Source: an uncultured Lachnospiraceae bacterium (GTDB lineage Bacteria > Bacillota > Clostridia > Lachnospirales > Lachnospiraceae). From it: a stretch of DNA of 57,933 nt. The stretch lies in assembly GCA_902760415.1 (NCBI GenBank), contig CACWGK010000004.1:1-57933 (forward strand). Reading direction: 5' to 3'. The translations under genes were made by a program, and so were the position numbers. Each line of letters opens with the position of its first letter. Position 1 is the stretch's first letter. The notes under the pieces are model-generated. The model did not search any database. It was not told the DNA's origin and was given only the letters and a program-made list of their open reading frames with translations. Shown here one piece after another: positions 18,125-27,624 of this stretch.

Positions 18125-20575
18125 ATGAAATTCGGTTACTTTGATGACACAAAGAGAGAATATGTCATCACATCTCCAAGAACTCCTTATCCATGGATCA
18201 ACTACCTTGGAACAGAGGGATTCTTCTCACTTATTTCCAACACAGCAGGAGGATATCATTTCTATAAGGATGCACGTCTTCGTAGAATAACACGTTATCG
18301 TTACAACAATATTCCTGTGGATATGGGTGGACGTTACTTCTATATTAATGATGAAGATACAGTATGGAATCCAGGATGGTCACCAGTTAAGACAGAGCTA
18401 GACTTCTATCAGTGCCGTCATGGTATGGGATATACAATAATCACTGGTAAGAAGAACGAGCTTAAAGCTGAAGTTACATTCTTCGTACCACAGGGTGAAA
18501 ATGCAGAAATCCAGAAGGTAGTTCTTAGAAACGAAGGAACATCTCCAAAAAGCTTCACACTCTTCTCATTCCTTGAGTGGTGCCTGTGGAACGCTGAAGA
18601 TGATTCAACAAACTTCCAGAGAAACTTCAATACTGGTGAGGTTGAGGTTGAAGGATCAACACTCTTCCATAAGACAGAGTACAAAGAGCGTCGTGATCAC
18701 TTCGCATTCTACACAGTTAATGCTGATATCGACGGATATGATTGCGATAAAGAAAGCTTCATGGGACTTTACAACGGCTTTGATAGACCTGATGCAGTAT
18801 TTGCTAACAAGTCAAATAACTCAAAGGCTGATGGATGGTCACCTATTGCTTCTCACTCACTTAAGATTACTCTTGCTCCAGGTGAAGAGAAGGTTCTCGT
18901 ATTCATGCTTGGATATGTTGAAAATGGTGCTGACAAGTGGAATGCTGACGGCAGCATGAACAAGTCTAAAGCATATGCAATGATTGAAAAGTACAACACA
19001 CCTGAGAAGGTTGACGCAGCATTTGCAGAAAATGTAAAGATGTGGGACGATCTTCTATCTAAGTATACAGTTAAGACTCCAGATGAGAAGGTTGACCGTA
19101 TGGTTAATATCTGGAATCAGTATCAGTGTATGGTTACATTTAATATGTCAAGAAGCGCTTCATACTTCGAGTCAGGTATCGGACGTGGTATGGGCTTCCG
19201 TGATTCTAACCAGGATCTTCTTGGATTCGTTCATCAGATTCCTGATAGAGCTCGTGAGAGAATCCTTGATCTGGCTGCTACACAGTTCGAAGATGGTGGA
19301 TGCTTCCACCAGTATCAGCCACTTACTAAGAAGGGAAATGATACTCTCGGTGGTAACTTCTCAGACGATCCACTGTGGATGATCATGTCAACAGCTGCTT
19401 ACATCAAGGAGACAGGTGATTACTCAATCCTCGATGAGCAGGTTCCATATAGAAATGATGAGTCACTCGCTCAGTCAATGATGCATCACTTAAAGCAGTC
19501 CTTCTACAAGGTTGCTAAGGAAGTTGGTCCTCACGGACTTCCACTTTCTATGAGAGCTGACTGGAATGACTGTCTAAACCTTTCATGCTGGTCAGATACA
19601 CCAGGAGAAAGCTTCCAGACATATACATCACCTAAGTATGGCGACAAAGGATTCTCAGATACAGCTGAATCTATCTTCGTTGCTACACTCTTCACTTATG
19701 CTGGTCCTGATTATGTTGCACTTTGCAAGTATAAGGGCGACGAGGCTGAGGCTGCTGCAGCTCAGGCTGAAATCGATAAGATGAAGGAAACAATCAAGAA
19801 GTTTGGTTGGGACGGTGAATGGTTCATCAGAGCATACGACGATCTTGGACGTAAGGTTGGTTCTAAGGAATGTGAAGAAGGTAAGATCTTCATCGAGCCA
19901 CAGGGCTTCGGTATCATGTCTGATATTGGCAAGGAAGACGGATGGGCTGAGAAAGTTATCAATGCAGTTGAAGAAAGACTTGGCTGCAAGTATGGTCTTG
20001 TTCTTAACAACCCTGCATTTACAAAGTACTATATTGAGTATGGTGAGATTTCAACATACCCTGCTGGTTATAAAGAGAACGCTGGTGTATTCTGCCACAA
20101 CAATGCATGGATGATCTGTGCTGCTGCTTATGCAGGACAGGGTAATAAAGCATTTGACTGGTATTCACGTATAGCTCCTGCATTCCTTGAGGATATCTCA
20201 GATCTTCATAGAACAGAGCCATATGTATATGCTCAGATGGTTGCTGGTAAGGATGCTGGACGTCAGGGTGAAGCTAAGAACTCATGGCTTACTGGTACAG
20301 CTGCTTGGAACTTTGTAGCTATCAGCCAGTATATCCTTGGTATCACACCTGATTGGAACGGACTTAAGGTTGATCCTTCTATTCCATCAGCTTGGGACGG
20401 CTTCAATGCTACTCGTCAGTTCCGTGGCGATACATACGAGATTGAGGTTAAGAATCCTAACCATATTGAGAAGGGTGTTGCTTCACTTACAATCGACGGC
20501 AAGGCTGTAGAGGGATGTGTTATCCCATTTGTAGGTGATGGAGCATCACATAAGGTTGAGGTTGTTCTTGGTTAA
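18125..20575 (+). CDS. Cellobiose phosphorylase (GH94)
   Basis: Splits cellobiose with phosphate into glucose 1-phosphate and glucose in the cytoplasm, saving ATP in cellulose breakdown. At 816 residues it has the usual GH94 length and order: beta-sandwich domain to about 300, linker helices, the (alpha/alpha)6 barrel and a small C-terminal sheet. The subsite segment [18 protein letters not shown] (351-368) and the catalytic ADWNDCLN (Asp482 probable general acid) fit cellobiose phosphorylase better than chitobiose phosphorylase. Codon choice is strongly biased to CGT, AAG, GGA and CTT, unlike its neighbours, suggesting very high expression. It is monocistronic with its own promoter and terminator. 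Confidence 0.93.
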   Translation: MKFGYFDDTKREYVITSPRTPYPWINYLGTEGFFSLISNTAGGYHFYKDARLRRITRYRYNNIPVDMGGRYFYINDEDTVWNPGWSPVKTELDFYQCRHGMGYTIITGKKNELKAEVTFFVPQGENAEIQKVVLRNEGTSPKSFTLFSFLEWCLWNAEDDSTNFQRNFNTGEVEVEGSTLFHKTEYKERRDHFAFYTVNADIDGYDCDKESFMGLYNGFDRPDAVFANKSNNSKADGWSPIASHSLKITLAPGEEKVLVFMLGYVENGADKWNADGSMNKSKAYAMIEKYNTPEKVDAAFAENVKMWDDLLSKYTVKTPDEKVDRMVNIWNQYQCMVTFNMSRSASYFESGIGRGMGFRDSNQDLLGFVHQIPDRARERILDLAATQFEDGGCFHQYQPLTKKGNDTLGGNFSDDPLWMIMSTAAYIKETGDYSILDEQVPYRNDESLAQSMMHHLKQSFYKVAKEVGPHGLPLSMRADWNDCLNLSCWSDTPGESFQTYTSPKYGDKGFSDTAESIFVATLFTYAGPDYVALCKYKGDEAEAAAAQAEIDKMKETIKKFGWDGEWFIRAYDDLGRKVGSKECEEGKIFIEPQGFGIMSDIGKEDGWAEKVINAVEERLGCKYGLVLNNPAFTKYYIEYGEISTYPAGYKENAGVFCHNNAWMICAAAYAGQGNKAFDWYSRIAPAFLEDISDLHRTEPYVYAQMVAGKDAGRQGEAKNSWLTGTAAWNFVAISQYILGITPDWNGLKVDPSIPSAWDGFNATRQFRGDTYEIEVKNPNHIEKGVASLTIDGKAVEGCVIPFVGDGASHKVEVVLG

Positions 20576-20601
20576 TAACATCACAAATTAAGTAATATAG
20601 C

Positions 20602-20637
20602 AAAAGAGTGTTTTCATTAATTTGAAAACACTCTTTT
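20602..20637. terminator. Bidirectional terminator between converging genes
   Basis: Fifteen-base arms AAAAGAGTGTTTTCA/TGAAAACACTCTTTT around TTAATT, with T-runs on both strands. It ends both the cellobiose phosphorylase and the thioesterase messages. Confidence 0.92.
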
Positions 20638-20640
20638 TTT

Positions 20641-21420
20641 CTATATAAAGAACTCTGTTGTAAGCTTACGCTTTCCTTCTTCATCATTTAGTATAACTAT
20701 TATTCTATCTTCTTCCCTATAAATATATGGACGTATAACATCTCCCAGAACCGACTGCATCTTTATCTCAGCTCTAAAATGTTTAACATCAATCTCTTCC
20801 GGAATAACTGACTTAGCAAGTGCTACATACTGTCCATTATTTACATGATGATTAGTATCCAGATTATCTGCTGTAACCACAATATCGGTTTCCTGCTTCA
20901 TATCACTAATATCTGGAGTCTGAATCCTTCCCTTTAGTACAGTTCTTTCAGGATCTAACTCAACATATTCAGTAAGTCCAAACTCATCAAATCTTTCTTC
21001 GATAGGAGCAACTAGGCCATAAACCTCTATCTCTTTCTCTGGAACATTCTTTTCAGGAAGGCCTTTAGCTACATTTACATACGCCCATTCAGACATGGCA
21101 TATACGAGAACCTCTCCTTCGGTGCCATCTTCATTAAGCTTCCTAATAGTAAAGCTTCTCTTACCCACGAAGTACTTAAATCCACATGCCCAAGTTGTTA
21201 CCTTTATATGTTCGCAGTATTTAGGACGTCTCACCACGTGTATCTGCCAACCAGTAAGCATCCATGCTGTACCATGCTCTGCAAGCCATGGGAGGCCAAT
21301 ATCTCCATCCTCAGCTTCAAATGTACAGCAATCCTGAAAATAGTTTATTATCGATACAAGGCTCGCCTTCTTATCCTCAGCAAGCTCACTATATCTAACC
21401 CTTGTATTAAATGAATACAT
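20641..21420 (-). CDS. Acyl-ACP thioesterase
   Basis: Releases fatty acids from acyl carrier protein. The 259 residues make two hotdog repeats as in the plant FatA/FatB-like bacterial family: the first with RYSELAEDKKASLVSIINYFQD, the second with the catalytic NLDTNHHVNNGQYV, where Asp, Asn and His positions are kept. The start at 21420 has GAAAGGAAG upstream. The acyl carrier protein gene lies directly upstream but its strong terminator sits between them, so co-expression would need read-through or a promoter in the 50-base gap. Confidence 0.9.
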   Translation of the reverse strand: MYSFNTRVRYSELAEDKKASLVSIINYFQDCCTFEAEDGDIGLPWLAEHGTAWMLTGWQIHVVRRPKYCEHIKVTTWACGFKYFVGKRSFTIRKLNEDGTEGEVLVYAMSEWAYVNVAKGLPEKNVPEKEIEVYGLVAPIEERFDEFGLTEYVELDPERTVLKGRIQTPDISDMKQETDIVVTADNLDTNHHVNNGQYVALAKSVIPEEIDVKHFRAEIKMQSVLGDVIRPYIYREEDRIIVILNDEEGKRKLTTEFFI

Positions 21421-21468
21421 AATCTTCCTTTCTATATCTTACAAGTCAGTCATATGATGAATATCCGC

Positions 21469-21505
21469 AAAAAAACGTGACAAATGGATGTATCCATTTG
21501 CCACG
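21469..21505 (-). terminator. Terminator of the acyl carrier protein gene
   Basis: Thirteen-base-pair stem (21476-21488 with 21493-21505), loop TGTA, followed on the minus strand by seven T (21469-21475). One G-U pair on the minus strand. Confidence 0.92.
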
Positions 21506-21527
21506 AGTTTTATATACTAATTCGTTA

Positions 21528-21764
21528 TTACTCTTCTACACCAAGTTCCTTAAGGATACGGATAAGATCCTCTATAGTCTCTATCTCGGATTCTCTCTCA
21601 GTTGGCATCTCTATATTAAACTCATCCTCAAGTGCCATAACAAGATCATATAAATCAAGTGAGTCCAGAGCAAGATCATCCTTAAATGAGGTCTCTGGTG
21701 TAATATCCTGTGGCTGAACTGAAAGCTGATCCATCATTATCTCTACTAACTTATCAAATATCAT
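21528..21764 (-). CDS. acpP: Acyl carrier protein
   Basis: A 78-residue acidic helical protein carrying growing acyl chains. The phosphopantetheine attachment Ser is in DLALDSLDLYDLV, and the family pattern of helices II and III is intact (EDEFNIEMPTERESEIETIEDL). ATG at 21764 follows TAGGAG by eight bases; the extended frame upstream is non-coding. Since no fatty-acid synthase genes are here, it may be a second ACP dedicated to the neighbouring thioesterase or another acyl pathway. Confidence 0.93.
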   Translation of the reverse strand: MIFDKLVEIMMDQLSVQPQDITPETSFKDDLALDSLDLYDLVMALEDEFNIEMPTERESEIETIEDLIRILKELGVEE

Positions 21765-21839
21765 AATCACTACTCCTACTCTGATACTCAATACCAATAA
21801 TCAAATTGTTACTATATCAACTTACTACATAAGTTAAAA

Positions 21840-21869
21840 ATCAGTGACTGAGATAACTCAGTCACTGAT
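21840..21869 (-). terminator. Terminator of the MacAB-like operon
   Basis: Thirteen-base-pair stem (ATCAGTGACTGAG with CTCAGTCACTGAT) and ATAA loop, followed on the minus strand by TTTTTAAC. It lies 50 bases after the permease stop. Confidence 0.85.
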
Positions 21870-21920
21870 AATTTACAATACACCATATGCCTTGTCAATA
21901 CGTAAATACATAAACTAACT

Positions 21921-23243
21921 TTATTCGTAACGAAGTGCATCGATAGGTGATAATCTCGCCGCTCTTCTAGCAGGATATAATCCGAATACTATACCTACAA
22001 GAGTTGAGAATAAAAATGATATAACGATCATAAGTATAGGTGGTGAAACATTTACAGAAATAAATGAGTACTCCTCTGACTTCGATACAATGCCCTTTGC
22101 AACGATAGCAATTATTCCACCATTGAGAAGACCGAACAAGATTCCCAGAATACCACCTATGGCACATATAAGCACCGACTCAACCAGGAACTGAGCTTCA
22201 ATAACCTTATTTTTAGCACCCAGTGCTTTTCTTATACCTATTTCTTTAGTACGCTCGATTACAGATACGAGCATGATATTCATAACACCTATACCACCAA
22301 CCAGAAGAGAGATAGCAGCTATGATTGAGATAACTATAGTTATAACATCCATAACCTTACTTATAGTCTTAAGCTGTTCCTCCAGACTCTGGATATATAT
22401 AAAGTAGTCCATATGGTCAGAATCTTTTTTGGATTCAAAATAGTTTGTTATGTTTTCTTTTAACTTTACTCCATCTACTCCAGGAGCACCGTTAATATAT
22501 AAGACTTCATTTACTCTTTCATTTTCAGGTTTATCCAGAAGATCCCAAGCATATGATACCGGAATGATCATATCAGTAACCTTATTCTTATCAGAAACCT
22601 TTGCCTGACCAGTAAGTCTAGACTGCTTATCATTCTCCTTATATACACCAATGACATATGCCGAGACAACCATACCATCAGTAGTTTCAACTTCTATTCT
22701 TCTTCCTATTGGATTTGGATCATCATCAAGCGCATACTTTACAAAGTTATCAGATACTACGCATACTTTTCTGTTCTCAAAACTGTCCTGGAACTCTAGA
22801 TCTCGTCCCATAGTAATTTCAGCTTTTTGAGTCTCACAATATCCTTCTGCGTATCCGTATAACGATACCGTCTTCTTATTATCATCAACAGGATTCTTAT
22901 CATCACCATAGAAGTAGTTTGCGGGACCTACACTATCTGAAAGAAGAACTGATGAAATCTGTCCCGCAAAATCCTGTTTAAAAGCATAACTGTTTTCAAG
23001 ATTAAAAGGATATGGGACATCCTCTTCTCCTTCACCATTATAAATCCACATAAAAGCAAGCTGATTAGTTGATGCCATATCCGAAAATGTTCCAGATATA
23101 GTTTCCTTTAATGAAGAACCAAGTGTTGATATAGTGATAACCGCACTAATACCAATGATAATACCAAGCATTGTTAGTATTGAACGCATCTTGTTAGATT
23201 TAATACAAGACCAGGCTAATCGGAGATTTTCATAAAATGACAT
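21921..23243 (-). CDS. MacB/YknZ-type ABC permease
   Basis: A 440-residue permease with the MacB plan: TM1 at about 20-40, a large extracellular domain to about 300, then three TMs containing GGIGVMNIMLVSVIERTKEIG, ending with GLYPARRAARLSPIDALRYE. It moves a substrate captured by the adaptor protein and does mechanotransmission rather than classic channel transport. Start ATG at 23243 overlaps the stop of the ATPase gene as TAATG, a sign of translational coupling. It is last of the three-gene adaptor-ATPase-permease operon. Confidence 0.93.
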   Translation of the reverse strand: MSFYENLRLAWSCIKSNKMRSILTMLGIIIGISAVITISTLGSSLKETISGTFSDMASTNQLAFMWIYNGEGEEDVPYPFNLENSYAFKQDFAGQISSVLLSDSVGPANYFYGDDKNPVDDNKKTVSLYGYAEGYCETQKAEITMGRDLEFQDSFENRKVCVVSDNFVKYALDDDPNPIGRRIEVETTDGMVVSAYVIGVYKENDKQSRLTGQAKVSDKNKVTDMIIPVSYAWDLLDKPENERVNEVLYINGAPGVDGVKLKENITNYFESKKDSDHMDYFIYIQSLEEQLKTISKVMDVITIVISIIAAISLLVGGIGVMNIMLVSVIERTKEIGIRKALGAKNKVIEAQFLVESVLICAIGGILGILFGLLNGGIIAIVAKGIVSKSEEYSFISVNVSPPILMIVISFLFSTLVGIVFGLYPARRAARLSPIDALRYE

Positions 23244-24025
23244 TATGCTTCACCTCCTTTGTTCATACTGGTTTCAAGACTCATCTTATCTGCATTTGGA
23301 TCCTTCTTACGAGCATCTCTTCTCATAGCAAAGAGTTCATTAACTGCATCCTTTACGATACAACCATCGCTGATTGTTATAACGCGCTGAGTTTCTGCAG
23401 CTAGCTCTTTACTATGTGTGATAAGAACTATTGTCTTATGCTGTTCATCGTGAAGTCTATGGAATATATCCATAATAAGATGTCCGGTCTTTGAATCAAG
23501 AGCTCCAGTAGGTTCGTCGGCCAAAATGATGGAAGGATCACAAGCAAGAGCTCTAGCTATGGCAACTCTCTGATTCTGTCCACCAGATAACTCATTTGCC
23601 TTATGCTTATATCTCTCGCCCATACCTACCATCTCCAGGAGGTACATAGCCTTATCTCTTCTTTCGCCTCTTGACATACCAGAATACATAAGTGGCACTT
23701 CAACATTTTCCACTGCTGAGATTCTAGGAATCATATATGCACTCTGGAACACAAAGCCTATCTCTCTATTACGTATCTCACTCAGGCGATCATCATCCAT
23801 AGTTGATATATCTTCGCCTGCTAGAAAATACTGTCCTGAGGTTGGTCTATCCAGCGCACCGATGATATTCATCATAGTTGATTTACCAGAACCTGATTCA
23901 CCAACTAATGCAACGAACTCACCATCACACACTGTAAGATCTATATCATGAAGTATATGCAGCTCATTTTCCATACCTTCATAGTACTTCTTATTAATGT
24001 GCTGCATTTCTATAACTTTATTCAT
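23243..24025 (-). CDS. MacB/YknY-type ABC ATP-binding protein
   Basis: ATPase of 260 residues with Walker A GESGSGKSTMMN, Q-loop FVFQSAYMIP, C-motif LSGGQNQRVAIARAL, Walker B ILADEPTGALD and H-loop ITHSK. It couples to the MacB-like permease that overlaps its stop codon. The C-terminal 40 residues are charged, with Arg/Lys and Met-rich stretches. I prefer ATG 24025 over the GTG at 24034, which sits too close to AAAGGA. Confidence 0.92.
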   Translation of the reverse strand: MNKVIEMQHINKKYYEGMENELHILHDIDLTVCDGEFVALVGESGSGKSTMMNIIGALDRPTSGQYFLAGEDISTMDDDRLSEIRNREIGFVFQSAYMIPRISAVENVEVPLMYSGMSRGERRDKAMYLLEMVGMGERYKHKANELSGGQNQRVAIARALACDPSIILADEPTGALDSKTGHLIMDIFHRLHDEQHKTIVLITHSKELAAETQRVITISDGCIVKDAVNELFAMRRDARKKDPNADKMSLETSMNKGGEA

Positions 24026-24039
24026 TGCAGTCACATCCT

Positions 24040-25650
24040 TTATTCTTCTTCTGTATCTTTTTCTTCTGTATCTTTTTCTTCTACTACACTTCCGTCCTTG
24101 GAATCTGCATCTTTTTCGTTGATAGCAATAATTGCACCTTCAGTTACAGTACTTGGATAAGATATAACAAGATCTCCTTCTTCAAGCTCACCGCCGGTAA
24201 TCTGAGTATAATAGTCACCACTCATTCCCTTATCAACAAACTTCTTTTCAACCTGATACAAACCATTTCCCATATCGTTTGCAACAAATACATAATCACC
24301 CTCAGCACTACCGAGAATTGCTGTATATGCAACTGCATTAGTTGTCATCTCATTTCCAGTAGAGATACGAGCCTTCATCTTCATACCGATAAGCATATCA
24401 GTATAATCAGTTATAGTAAGTGTTGCTGTAAATGTATTATCGACAGCAGCGCCTGCAGCACCTGCTGCAGCTGCTGCACCACTACCTGCTCCTGCAGCCG
24501 AAACATTTGCTGTTGCAAAGTTATTAAGATTTGATACCTTACCAGTACCAGTTACATTTGTAAGTGTACTGCTAGTAAACTCTACTTCCATGCCTTCCTT
24601 AACATTGAAGTAATCTTTTTCCTTAATGTCAGCACTTAACTGAAGATTCTTATCATCCTGAATTGTCATAACAGCACCGTTACAAGGAACACCCTCAACA
24701 GCACTAACGCTTGTTACAACACCATCGATTGGGGAAATGATAATGGTCTTACCCTTCATATCATAATATGAAGCAAGCTGACTAGCAGTTGCTGAATATG
24801 ATGATGTATTACTGATTATAGTTGCATCAGCTGAATCCTTAGCAGATGTATATGCCTCAGCAGCAGTTTCTGCTGTATCGCTATATGCGCTAGTTGCCTG
24901 ATCATATGCATACTGCTTTGCGTACCATGTAGTACTTGCAGTATCCAGAGCAGCCTTTGTTGACTTAACTTCAGCATTATTCTCTATCGCATCAGTACTT
25001 GTAGCTGTCTGTGCAGCCTTATATAATGCCGCATTATAATCTGCAAGCTTTTCATTATAATCTGTATCTGCATCCTCAAATGCTTTCTTAGCCTCACTAA
25101 TAGACTTATTAGCTGATTCAAGACTTCTACTCTGCGTAGCTGATGCAGTACTTACTGTATGATTAGCTGTCTCAATCTGCTTAGCAGCAAGTCTATCTGC
25201 ATCAGATGCCTGAGCTTCAAGATCAGCTATCTTAGTATCAATCTCTGTTTCATCTATTACACAGACAACATCACCCTTCTTTACGTGGTCGCCTACCTTA
25301 ACCTTTACCTCTTTTACAGGATATGTAAGAGATGTATAAACATTTTCGACATTCTGGCTCTCAACAGAACCAATAACATCGATATATGTAGACATATCCT
25401 TTTCTCCATATGCCTCAACTACAGTAGCATCATTTGCTAACGTATCCTGTGCAGTTTTAACAGCATTCTTAACTTTAAAGAACCCGAATATACCAAGACC
25501 AAGAACTACTACGCCAACAGAAAGTCCTATAATAAGACCCTTCTTGCCTTTTTTCTTACCGGTCTTTTTTCCATACTTTTCATTCCAGTTTACCTTCTTT
25601 GGGGTTTCCTCTGAGGTTTGATTAGTTGTCTCTTGGATGTTGTTTTCCAT
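24040..25650 (-). CDS. Membrane-fusion/adaptor protein of the MacAB-like exporter
   Basis: A 536-residue HlyD/MacA-like adaptor. A Lys/Glu-rich cytoplasmic N terminus (about 35 residues) precedes one TM at about 40-60; then come a split biotinyl-lipoyl domain (VKVGDHVKKGDVVCVID and ISPIDGVVTSVSAVEG), a long Ala/Ser/Thr-rich coiled-coil hairpin between them, a beta-barrel and a membrane-proximal domain. The C terminus ends in an acidic tail with tandem EKDTE repeats, encoded by two 15-base direct repeats at about 24045-24075. In a monoderm cell it would work as in B. subtilis YknX, with the YknYZ-like proteins encoded next. An Ala/Gly-rich insert (about 375-395) is unusual. Confidence 0.9.
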   Translation of the reverse strand: MENNIQETTNQTSEETPKKVNWNEKYGKKTGKKKGKKGLIIGLSVGVVVLGLGIFGFFKVKNAVKTAQDTLANDATVVEAYGEKDMSTYIDVIGSVESQNVENVYTSLTYPVKEVKVKVGDHVKKGDVVCVIDETEIDTKIADLEAQASDADRLAAKQIETANHTVSTASATQSRSLESANKSISEAKKAFEDADTDYNEKLADYNAALYKAAQTATSTDAIENNAEVKSTKAALDTASTTWYAKQYAYDQATSAYSDTAETAAEAYTSAKDSADATIISNTSSYSATASQLASYYDMKGKTIIISPIDGVVTSVSAVEGVPCNGAVMTIQDDKNLQLSADIKEKDYFNVKEGMEVEFTSSTLTNVTGTGKVSNLNNFATANVSAAGAGSGAAAAAGAAGAAVDNTFTATLTITDYTDMLIGMKMKARISTGNEMTTNAVAYTAILGSAEGDYVFVANDMGNGLYQVEKKFVDKGMSGDYYTQITGGELEEGDLVISYPSTVTEGAIIAINEKDADSKDGSVVEEKDTEEKDTEEE

Positions 25651-25748
25651 AATACTTAAACCTTTCCTTCATATAATATATTGTTACTTTAACTTTAAAA
25701 CCTTGTAAATATTACCATATCTTGTGTAAACATTCTATAATCTAAACA

Positions 25749-25775
25749 TAAAAAAATCCTTAAGATTACCTTAAG
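25749..25775 (-). terminator. Weak terminator after the unknown membrane protein gene
   Basis: Six-base-pair stem CTTAAG/CTTAAG with loop ATTAC, then GA and about eight T on the minus strand. It would separate the MATE/unknown-protein unit from the adaptor operon. Confidence 0.5.
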
Positions 25776-25797
25776 TAATTATTTGGAATTATTATCG

Positions 25798-27603
25798 CTA
25801 TAGTAAAATATTAGCAGAAATGACTATTTTATCGATGTTGGTTATACTATGTCCCTGAATTACAAGTTTCCTTGGAATATCATATTTTTCATCATTTATA
25901 ACCTGAATATCATAGTAATCTACCAGTCCCTTCATCATAAGAGCTTCTATCATGCTGTCATAATAGTTCTTAATCTCGCTCATTTCAGGGGACATATATA
26001 TATAATCTGTAGGTTGATTTATAAATCTTTCAGGAACTGTACGAACCTTTATCAGCTCAGATCTATCACGTGTTCTTCCTAATCTTCTCTTGTATAGATA
26101 TGTTTCTTCAAAATCCCATGGACTGTAACTTCCGAACAGAGGATGCACACTAACCAGCACTCCACCCCTTATGATCCAGCAAACTATAACTCCTGATGTT
26201 TCCTTTGTATAATGATCAGGATACTTATTCTCTAGACCATCAATCTTTGCAGTAACTAGATATCCCTTTTCTTCTTCTGATATAGGTTTAAATATCTCTA
26301 ATTCAAAAGGAGAAAGACCTCCCATAATAGCTTCCGCAGAAACACCTTGTCCCGGAAGTATCTCACTGCTGATTCTCTCACAGAGTTCTGTGGTTATACG
26401 CTCGGCATCTGGGTCAAATGAATCGCAAATTGCTTTAAGATATGTATCACTCACTCCATCCTTAATAATAATCTTAAGATCAGCGTTATATACATTTGAA
26501 TGAAGAATTCCTTTGTCAATACTTCTACTACTCCGTCCTTCACTGATAAAGAGAACCACATCCTTATATCTATCATCAAGAATCTTTTCAAATATGCGGT
26601 ATCGTTCCCATGAAAAAGCTCTGCAATACATCACTCTGATATCCTCTTCAGGAGCAGAAACAACGTATCTGTAATAATCAAATAGATATCTATCTCTTGT
26701 AACATCCGCATTTATTCTCATAAGTGTATCTGGAGCTGGATGAGTAAACCTTAGATACTTCTCATCAGGATCTAATACATAATAGTCCAGGAAAAAATGA
26801 ATCTCTTTTTTCACATCTGACCTTCGCAGATTCCCCTTCAGATACTGAAGAACAAAAACTGCAGGATCCGAATGTGAAACTACTGCATTATCAAAGAAAT
26901 ACTTATTTATCTCGCTGCTATTTTTACATTTCTTCTTAAAGGATTCGCTTACAAATCCTTTTCTCACAAGCCATGTAACAAGATAAGCAACCTCACCCAC
27001 TGCGTATCTATCAATCAAGTAATTATCGTCACTCGTGAGCTGTTCGGGATTCTTATTATGTAAATATAGATATTCCTCTCTTGCTCTGGCACGTGCTCCC
27101 TCAACATCAAATCCATTAAACTCTATACGTCTTGGTGCAGCCTCAAACTTCGGTGGCTTATTATTTTTAGGATTAGTCTCTTTAACAGAATTAAATATAT
27201 AGAAGAGAACCACCACTATACCTATAGCAATTCCAAAGAATGTATTAGGCACCGATCTTGAAACATCATCTTCTCGAATCAACATTCCCATGAGCGTCAA
27301 AAAGACTGCCACTTTCATCAAAAATCCAGTTAGAAGAACCGCTTTCATCTTTCTTCTGGTTCTGATCAGTCCTGCTATAGTAATCGCCAGAAACATCGCT
27401 ACCGCTAGAAGACACCATACATCAATATCCTGTTCATGCAGGACCTTCGATATACCCTTTTCAGGTATAAGATAGAATATAAAGTAACATAAAAAAGTGA
27501 CAAGAACTATACCCTCTGGAATCAAACAGATTCCAAGAAGGACATATCTTGCCACATCTAACTTACTAGTCTTTTCTTTTTTTGTTAATTTACTATTTGT
27601 CAT
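25798..27603 (-). CDS. Unrecognised membrane protein with large cytoplasmic region
   Basis: 601 residues that I do not recognise. A Lys-rich start is followed by four hydrophobic segments at about 19-46, 62-82, 88-110 and 118-140, then a Pro/Lys linker and about 450 soluble residues with no TM. The soluble part is rich in Tyr, Arg, Asp and Glu and includes RARAREEYLYLHNKNPEQ, a segment with DPDEKYLRFTHPAPD and a C-terminal sheet-like region. No Walker, HTH, kinase or protease motif is visible. It starts 21 bases after the MATE gene and so is probably co-transcribed with it. A membrane-anchored regulatory or assembly protein is a guess only. Confidence 0.75.
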   Translation of the reverse strand: MTNSKLTKKEKTSKLDVARYVLLGICLIPEGIVLVTFLCYFIFYLIPEKGISKVLHEQDIDVWCLLAVAMFLAITIAGLIRTRRKMKAVLLTGFLMKVAVFLTLMGMLIREDDVSRSVPNTFFGIAIGIVVVLFYIFNSVKETNPKNNKPPKFEAAPRRIEFNGFDVEGARARAREEYLYLHNKNPEQLTSDDNYLIDRYAVGEVAYLVTWLVRKGFVSESFKKKCKNSSEINKYFFDNAVVSHSDPAVFVLQYLKGNLRRSDVKKEIHFFLDYYVLDPDEKYLRFTHPAPDTLMRINADVTRDRYLFDYYRYVVSAPEEDIRVMYCRAFSWERYRIFEKILDDRYKDVVLFISEGRSSRSIDKGILHSNVYNADLKIIIKDGVSDTYLKAICDSFDPDAERITTELCERISSEILPGQGVSAEAIMGGLSPFELEIFKPISEEEKGYLVTAKIDGLENKYPDHYTKETSGVIVCWIIRGGVLVSVHPLFGSYSPWDFEETYLYKRRLGRTRDRSELIKVRTVPERFINQPTDYIYMSPEMSEIKNYYDSMIEALMMKGLVDYYDIQVINDEKYDIPRKLVIQGHSITNIDKIVISANILL

Positions 27604-27624
27604 TTTTCAGGAATATAATATAAA

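Noticed and set aside
18418-20222. Several frames on both strands inside the cellobiose phosphorylase gene
   Set aside because: The strongly biased codon use of that gene suppresses stop codons in other frames; none has a ribosome site or a recognisable product.
24025-24534. 169-codon plus-strand frame rich in Cys, Ser and Ile
   Set aside because: Antisense to the Ala/Thr-rich adaptor gene; the Cys-rich composition comes from reversed Ala/Ala codons (GCA/TGC). No start signal.
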